This document shows positions 5,987 to 10,281 of a stretch of DNA of 10,281 nt, one piece after another; the stretch's first letter is position 1, and each line of letters opens with the position of its first letter. The stretch comes from Methanosarcinales archaeon (GTDB lineage Archaea > Halobacteriota > Syntropharchaeia > Alkanophagales > Methanospirareceae). The position numbers and the translations under genes are program-made. A model generated the notes under the pieces. The model searched no databases and was not told the origin of the DNA. It saw only the letters and a program-made list of their open reading frames with translations. The DNA lies in assembly GCA_030621945.1 (NCBI GenBank), contig JAUXGS010000019.1, positions 1-10,281 of the forward strand. Reading direction: 5' to 3'.

Positions 5987-7477
5987 TTATTCGCTCATCT
6001 CCTCTTTCATAACCGACAGGAATCGTTTTGATACCGCATCTTCGACGAGTTGTATAATTGTATCTTTATTCTTTAACCCTTTGAAGATACCAAGCGGTAT
6101 CTGCGCAGCAGACATCGAAGCGTGTCCACCTGCGGAACCTAAGTCCCCAAATGCACGGACAAACGCATCTCCTATATTTACCCGTATATCCTTACTCCTC
6201 CCTGAAACGCATATCATATCTTCGACTAGCCCTATCACTACAACGGTTGATATCCCTTCCAGATTGAGCAAATAATCTGCTGCCTGTGGAATAGCATCCA
6301 GATTCGCCACTTCTCCTACATTCGTGATTAAATAGCTTCCCTTTATCTTCTTGTGCAGTATCGCATTACCTACTACATTCAGCATTTCTGTGGACATCGG
6401 CGGCGTTTCTATTTGCTCCAAGAGGTCTTTATCCGCCTTTAAGTGAAGGAAAGCAGCGGCGGAAAAATCCGATGGATGTGTCTCACGTTTAAAGCCACCA
6501 GTATCTGTTCTTATCCCATGCAAAAGAGCACTTGCTAACTCTTTATCCACGGGTATGCCCAATTCCTGCAGATATCTCGTCATTATCGTTGACGTTGCAC
6601 CACTATCAGGTTGGACCTCAAGAAAATCAGCGGCGACTTTATCTTTATTATTCGCTGTATGATGGTCTATGATGATGTGCACCTTACCTTCAGGTGGTGG
6701 AGACAAAGGATTGTGCACACCAGGAACAGTGGCATCTACAAGTGCCAACTTACCATAGCCCTTCAAATCATCCTCGTGCTCTATTTGTATCATCTCTATT
6801 CCTAAGATGTTTACAAAAGCCCGATTCACATGATGCCCTATCTCTCCTCTGTACAATATATCCGCAGATACACCCACGTGCTTTGCTATTTGCCTTAGTG
6901 CAAGAGCCGAAGCTATTGCATCGGGATCCGGGCTGTCGTGAACCACAATACCCAACTTCCCACCCTCCTCATCCTTTATCTCTTCTATCATCGCGGCCAA
7001 TTCTTTCGCTTTCCGCAGAGACTTCACGCTCTCCAACTGTCCTATCGCGGTTCTTGCTACCATATCAGGGATTGCCAAAACCACGTCAACGTCTAACCCC
7101 TTTAAGTCTTCTTTGTCTGCGGGGTCTATTGCTCGCACTACTAAACGAGCATGTGGAGCCATCTCTTTTATATTGTTCACCGCTTTTTTGTTTCCTTCGC
7201 TGTTGTTACTCACGATAAAAACCGCTTCTGGCGTACCCTCGCTTACGATTTTACTTGTCACTTCAGGGTCGCTTATGTCACCGACGAACGCAATAAAATC
7301 CTCTTCCTTTAGTAATTCCACCTTCTTCTCATCTATATCCACGATGAGAACGTCCAACTCCTGCCCTCTCAACTCCTTCGCTACCGCATAACCAATTCTT
7401 CCACAACCAAAGATTACTTGCAGCGCCCTACCTTTCCCTTTCGTCTTGCGCTTGGGGTTACTTTCTTCAGCGGTCAT
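5987..7477 (-). CDS. RCK-N (TrkA-N) / DHH / DHHA1 phosphoesterase
   Basis: A 496-residue cytoplasmic fusion. Residues 19-150 are a Rossmann RCK-N domain with the NAD-binding loop GCGRIG (24-29) and the acidic strand end IVDID (45-49). Residues 173-350 are the DHH domain: HDSPDPD (180-186), Asp248 in LVDA, DHH (271-273) and RTDTGGF with Asp325 would bind two Mn2+. Residues 375-490 are DHHA1 with GGH (450-452), which contacts the substrate. All metal-ligand motifs are intact, so it is likely active as a phosphodiesterase on nanoRNA, pAp or cyclic dinucleotides such as c-di-AMP; the substrate cannot be read from sequence. Similar fusions occur widely in euryarchaea. RCK domains usually sense NAD(H) and gate K+ transport, so nucleotide-controlled activity is a reasonable inference. 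No K+ channel gene is adjacent. Confidence 0.93.
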   Translation of the reverse strand: MTAEESNPKRKTKGKGRALQVIFGCGRIGYAVAKELRGQELDVLIVDIDEKKVELLKEEDFIAFVGDISDPEVTSKIVSEGTPEAVFIVSNNSEGNKKAVNNIKEMAPHARLVVRAIDPADKEDLKGLDVDVVLAIPDMVARTAIGQLESVKSLRKAKELAAMIEEIKDEEGGKLGIVVHDSPDPDAIASALALRQIAKHVGVSADILYRGEIGHHVNRAFVNILGIEMIQIEHEDDLKGYGKLALVDATVPGVHNPLSPPPEGKVHIIIDHHTANNKDKVAADFLEVQPDSGATSTIMTRYLQELGIPVDKELASALLHGIRTDTGGFKRETHPSDFSAAAFLHLKADKDLLEQIETPPMSTEMLNVVGNAILHKKIKGSYLITNVGEVANLDAIPQAADYLLNLEGISTVVVIGLVEDMICVSGRSKDIRVNIGDAFVRAFGDLGSAGGHASMSAAQIPLGIFKGLKNKDTIIQLVEDAVSKRFLSVMKEEMSE

Positions 7478-7487
7478 CTATATTACT

Positions 7488-7511
7488 TACCATCTTTGTA
7501 ACAAGATGGTA
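7488..7511. promoter_or_regulatory. Palindromic operator candidate of the DHH gene
   Basis: TACCATCTT and AAGATGGTA form a perfect 9-bp inverted repeat around the six-base spacer TGTAAC. It occupies the space between the TATA box (ATATATTA on the minus strand, 7513-7520) and the expected start of transcription near 7490, eleven bases before the ATG at 7477. A repressor bound here would block initiation. As RNA only part of it would be transcribed, so a DNA-level operator is more likely than a riboswitch. Confidence 0.5.
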
Positions 7512-7512
7512 T

Positions 7513-7523
7513 TAATATATCCC
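7513..7523 (-). promoter_or_regulatory. TATA box of the DHH gene
   Basis: On the minus strand GGGATATATTA; its centre is about 39 bases from the ATG, giving a predicted leader near 13 bases. It abuts the palindrome at 7488-7511. Confidence 0.5.
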
Positions 7524-7636
7524 TTAAAAACATTTACGGGAATTTTGATTCGTAGTTATCGAATTCAGATTGTATAAATACTCCTCACACCCGTCCAGCA
7601 TCCCCACCCCTTCGCTTCAAATTATTGCTTAATTTG

Positions 7637-7669
7637 GGCAATATTGCCAAAAAAGGAAAAGTTTATATG
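7637..7669 (+). promoter_or_regulatory. Promoter with adjacent palindrome for the small membrane protein gene
   Basis: GGCAATATTGCC (7637-7648) is a perfect 12-base palindrome. It is followed after six bases by a BRE-like GGAAAAG (7655-7661) and the TATA box TTTATATG (7662-7669). The TATA centre is about 30 bases before the ATG at 7695, the spacing of a leaderless archaeal transcript. The palindrome sits just upstream of the BRE, where an activator or repressor could act; a further ATTGC half-site lies at 7624-7628. Confidence 0.5.
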
Positions 7670-7694
7670 CCCCCGTTTTAGATTATTTACTGAG

Positions 7695-7979
7695 ATGAAA
7701 ATTGCCGGATATAAAGCGGAAGAGCAGGCGAGGGGCGCTATTGAAACCGCTAAGTATGAAGTGGTACGGAAGGAGATTGATAGGAAAAAGGAAAAGTCGC
7801 TCTATTTTATCGCTTTCGGATTGATCTTTTACGCTCTGTATCCCACCATATCTATTCCGCCAGAGAGTCCCGCCTTGGGCATAGCTCTGGTTTTATTTTT
7901 GTTAGGCTCTGGATGCATGGCCTTTGCACTAATATATATATTTTGGCTTGCAAGGAAGGCGTGTTCTAGCACGTTTTGA
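7695..7979 (+). CDS. Small two-helix membrane protein, unknown function
   Basis: I do not recognise this 94-residue protein. It begins MKIAGYKAEEQARGAIETAK, a charged helical head of about 35 residues. Two hydrophobic segments follow, roughly 37-56 (SLYFIAFGLIFYALYP) and 60-87 (ALGIALVLFLL through ALIYIFWLA), then a short basic tail, so it should be a membrane hairpin with its head in the cytoplasm. A longer reading from an ATG at 7644 exists, but that start lies inside the promoter palindrome and upstream of the TATA box, so 7695 is preferred as a leaderless start. It is divergent from the DHH gene and convergent with the glycosyltransferases. Reality as a gene is supported mainly by the promoter and by the coherent membrane pattern. 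Confidence 0.6.
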   Translation: MKIAGYKAEEQARGAIETAKYEVVRKEIDRKKEKSLYFIAFGLIFYALYPTISIPPESPALGIALVLFLLGSGCMAFALIYIFWLARKACSSTF

Positions 7980-8058
7980 CTCATGGATAGTGCGAGGCTC
8001 TGCTCCGCGACCAAGCAAGCTCGGTAGGACGTGCATACTTGAGATTGGGTCTTCCCTT
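7980..8058. other. Short convergent gap
   Basis: 79 bases between the stop codons of the small membrane protein gene and the GT4 gene. No gene, clear hairpin or strong T-tract was found. Confidence 0.5.
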
Positions 8059-9288
8059 TCAGTTGCTTCCTCCAGTAACCCCTTCTTTAAGCACCTGTTC
8101 AAATTTCTCCGCGGCATGCTTGTGGTCAAATTTCATTGCTAACGACCGGGCAGTATTACTAATCTTCTTCCTTAGCGCGGCGTCTTTTAAAAGCATAACC
8201 ACATACCCGGAAAAAGTATCATAATCATCAGCTACGAACATGTCTTCTCCATGTTTAGGATTTATACCAAAGGTAGCCAGTCGAGTAGCAACTACGGGCA
8301 GGCCGCAAGCCATAGCTTCTAAAAGCTTCCCCCTGAAGCCCGTGCCCAACTCAATCGGAGCCACAAACATGTCGCTATTCCAGTAAAATCGCCGTACATT
8401 CTCGTCATCCCCTCCTTCCCGGACAATCACATTGTCACTTCTCAAATCCAGCAGTTCTTGCGGTGGATTGAACCCGATTGCATAAAACTTTGCATCCGGA
8501 ACTTCCTGCTGGATTCTATCCCAGCAGTTGTTGATAAAGTTCTTCACCGCATCCACATTGGGATAATGCTGAAAATTACCTAAGTAAAGGATATTTTTTG
8601 TGCTTCTTTCCCAGGACTTCTTATTTGGTGGCGTGTAAAAATCAGTGTCTACGCCGTGAGGCACTACTCTGATCTTGTTCTTCAATCCTGGCGCATGGCT
8701 TATCAGAATATCGCCATCCTCCCGGGTTAAAGTTAAAATCCTATCAGCAACGTCGTACATCCTAAACTCGTAATTAAACAGCTCTTTTATTGTAGCTTCA
8801 CCGATTTCCTCTCCTTTTGCAGCTCTTAGTTCAAACGCCTTTGTATAACATTCGTGTACCGAAATCACAGACAGGGTATCGGCTGGGATGAGATTGTGAT
8901 TCTCCTCTATGTACTGCCCCATCATCGAATATTCCGCAATAACAGCGTCAAAATGCTTCTCCTTCAAAGTCAATTTCAATGCTTCTTCAATCCCTTCATC
9001 GTAACCGCCGTCTCCGGTTAAGAATACCCTCGGTCTATTCAATCTTTTATAACGCGCCTCTACTTCATCACAGTGTCTTTCCTTAACAGAGTTAATACGG
9101 ATAATCTTTTCACATAAGGACTTAAGGCTTTTATCCTTCCCGTCTGCCTCAGTATAAGCGGGGGCAATCAGGGTTATCTTGTGTCCCATCGAAGACAGAT
9201 TCTTAATTCTGTGATAGATGAGAATGGGTCCGCCTATGATGTCCGCTCTGGGAAACAGCTTTGGTAGGAACAGTATATTCATCTTCAT
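8059..9288 (-). CDS. GT4-type glycosyltransferase (GT-B fold)
   Basis: A 409-residue nucleotide-sugar glycosyltransferase. The N-terminal half is the acceptor domain (MNILFLPKLFP, then IIGGPILIYHRI at 17-28). The C-terminal half begins near VVPHGVDTDFY (208-218) and NILYLGNFQHYPN (232-244), and carries GTGFRGKLLEAMACGLPVVAT (315-335), the donor-binding signature. Glu324 is the second Glu of the E-x7-E pair; the first position is Thr316, as in the subset with a GTG motif. There is no signal peptide or membrane segment, so it acts at the cytoplasmic face. The start overlaps the stop of the upstream GT-A gene (ATGA), with AGGGGTG just before it; Met3 is an alternative start. The product glycan is unknown. 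Confidence 0.92.
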   Translation of the reverse strand: MKMNILFLPKLFPRADIIGGPILIYHRIKNLSSMGHKITLIAPAYTEADGKDKSLKSLCEKIIRINSVKERHCDEVEARYKRLNRPRVFLTGDGGYDEGIEEALKLTLKEKHFDAVIAEYSMMGQYIEENHNLIPADTLSVISVHECYTKAFELRAAKGEEIGEATIKELFNYEFRMYDVADRILTLTREDGDILISHAPGLKNKIRVVPHGVDTDFYTPPNKKSWERSTKNILYLGNFQHYPNVDAVKNFINNCWDRIQQEVPDAKFYAIGFNPPQELLDLRSDNVIVREGGDDENVRRFYWNSDMFVAPIELGTGFRGKLLEAMACGLPVVATRLATFGINPKHGEDMFVADDYDTFSGYVVMLLKDAALRKKISNTARSLAMKFDHKHAAEKFEQVLKEGVTGGSN

Positions 9289-10281
9289 TGCACCCCTTTA
9301 CAGATAATATCCCTTACCTGAGAACGAATATCTTCCTGACCTGTAAACCGCATCAATTCCTGCCACTGTTTTTGCAGTTCGCATAACTTTTGAAAAGGGT
9401 CGAAATGGGGTAGGGCATCAGTTCTGGCAAGGGTGATATTGTTTAACGCTTCTTCACTGCCTTTTCTATCCCCTTGAGCGAGATACTCTTTAGATAACAG
9501 TTTGCAAGCCTGCTCAATCTTCTCTTCGAGGTCGGGTTTCAGAAAACATCCGGGATAAGGACCCAAATCCTCTGGATTGACCTTTATCATTCCTTCCACC
9601 TCTTTTTGCGTTTCGATCTTCGCTCGCTCATAGATAAAACGATAGATGTCTTCTCGCAACTGCATCCAGGTGGGATGTGTCTTTGATGGTGGAAGGTGCT
9701 TGATGGAAAGTTGATTATCCAGGAAGAAGTGAAAACCCAGCATCCTCGCATTTATCAAAAAATCTATATCCTCACCTCTCCGGACATTCTGGTCAAAAGG
9801 AACGACTGTAAAGAGATTGCGATGGATAACCATATTTCCACCGAAAACAAAAGGTGTCTCTTTCAACCTTGGTTCAGTTCCAATAACCTTATCAAATGCT
9901 TCATTCATCCTCTCATATTGATCCCAGTATTGCATCCAGGGGCGATATGGTTTCTTAACGTGGTAGTCCCCGTCAGGTTGAAGATAATATCCTGCCACTG
10001 CGTTGATGGTTATTCCACCAATTTTCCTTCCAATGAATTCTCTGGCTTTCGAGATGAATTTTGGTTCTTCAAAGATTTCATCATCGTCGATAAGCACAGC
10101 AACATCCGAACCCAGAATATGCGGAATGAACATGCATAGATTTCGAACGTTGGAATATCCTCGAAGTTGGAGAAGGTTAATATGCTCTTCCGCTTTTTCG
10201 TCCTCAGGACGCAATAGCTCATGTATCTGCTTTAGATGCGATTGTCCAAACAGCAGTACTTCTACTCCTGAATTGGCAGAC
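9285..10281 (-). CDS. GT-A (GT2-like) glycosyltransferase, 5' truncated by the window edge
   Basis: The frame stays open to the right edge, so the TTG at 10212-10214 is not the real start; at least 22 more residues precede it (SGVEVLLFGQSH and on). The visible protein has a GT-A core: the metal-binding acidic motif LIDDDEIF (codons around 10070-10094), FGGNMVIHRNLF, and RRGEDIDF with GED near 9773, the likely catalytic base region, followed by ARMLGFHFFLD. About 100 residues of charged, mostly helical C-terminal tail follow, longer than a minimal GT-A domain; its role is unclear. No membrane segment is visible. It is translationally coupled to the GT4 gene by a four-base overlap, so both probably build the same surface glycan or protein-linked sugar. 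Confidence 0.87.
   Translation of the reverse strand, partial: SANSGVEVLLFGQSHLKQIHELLRPEDEKAEEHINLLQLRGYSNVRNLCMFIPHILGSDVAVLIDDDEIFEEPKFISKAREFIGRKIGGITINAVAGYYLQPDGDYHVKKPYRPWMQYWDQYERMNEAFDKVIGTEPRLKETPFVFGGNMVIHRNLFTVVPFDQNVRRGEDIDFLINARMLGFHFFLDNQLSIKHLPPSKTHPTWMQLREDIYRFIYERAKIETQKEVEGMIKVNPEDLGPYPGCFLKPDLEEKIEQACKLLSKEYLAQGDRKGSEEALNNITLARTDALPHFDPFQKLCELQKQWQELMRFTGQEDIRSQVRDIICKGVQ

Noticed and set aside
7574..7583. TATA-like TATAAATACT on the plus strand
   Set aside because: No gene starts at the right distance on either strand, and both neighbouring genes have better placed boxes.
7644..7694. Upstream ATG giving a 111-residue form of the small membrane protein
   Set aside because: It lies inside the promoter palindrome and before the TATA box; the extra residues look like read-through of regulatory DNA.
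10212..10214. TTG start of the GT-A gene
   Set aside because: The frame continues to the window edge with sensible protein sequence, so this is an internal Leu codon.
1..10281. CRISPR arrays, insertion sequences, integrases or phage genes
   Set aside because: No regularly spaced repeats, terminal inverted repeats, transposase motifs or phage proteins were seen in either strand.

Overview
The window reads as a fragment of a euryarchaeal, methane- or alkane-cycling archaeon. The evidence is a Fae-Hps fusion typical of archaea that use tetrahydromethanopterin, a probable methanogenesis marker 6 protein, a DUF424 protein (an archaeal family), archaeal BRE/TATA elements placed for leaderless transcripts, and a tRNA without an encoded CCA. 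Methanophagales/ANME-1, Syntrophoarchaeia or a related lineage would fit, but that is inference; no rRNA or mcr gene is present to settle it.

Layout. (1) Bases 1-2818, plus strand: the 3' part of a [NiFe]-hydrogenase small subunit gene and the complete large subunit gene, one base apart. (2) Bases 2819-3144: no intact gene. This stretch holds a decayed fragment of a second maturation-protease gene, a hairpin followed by a T-rich run, and a decayed copy of the large subunit's C-terminal motif. Together they look like the scar of a tandem duplication. (3) Bases 3145-3630, minus: an intact hydrogenase maturation protease, convergent with the hydrogenase genes. (4) Bases 3804-5576, minus: tRNA-Ile(GAU), then the marker 6-like gene, then fae-hps, closely spaced. 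(5) Bases 5655-5963, plus: DUF424, divergent from the tRNA. (6) Bases 5987-7477, minus: an RCK-N/DHH/DHHA1 phosphoesterase with a strong palindrome between its TATA box and start codon. (7) Bases 7695-7979, plus: a small two-helix membrane protein of unknown role. (8) Bases 8059-10281, minus: two glycosyltransferases, GT-A then GT4, with overlapping stop and start codons; the first runs off the window.

How the parts relate. The hydrogenase splits or forms H2, and the convergent protease is the obvious candidate to trim its large subunit. The large subunit shows an unusual two-residue spacing change at the processing site. The small subunit has Cys in place of the common medial-cluster Pro, which predicts three [4Fe-4S] clusters. 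Fae-Hps links pentose phosphates, formaldehyde and methylene-tetrahydromethanopterin, and the marker 6 gene beside it ties this block to C1 metabolism. The glycosyltransferases probably belong to a surface glycan or protein glycosylation cluster extending past the right edge. No insertion sequence, CRISPR array or phage gene was seen.
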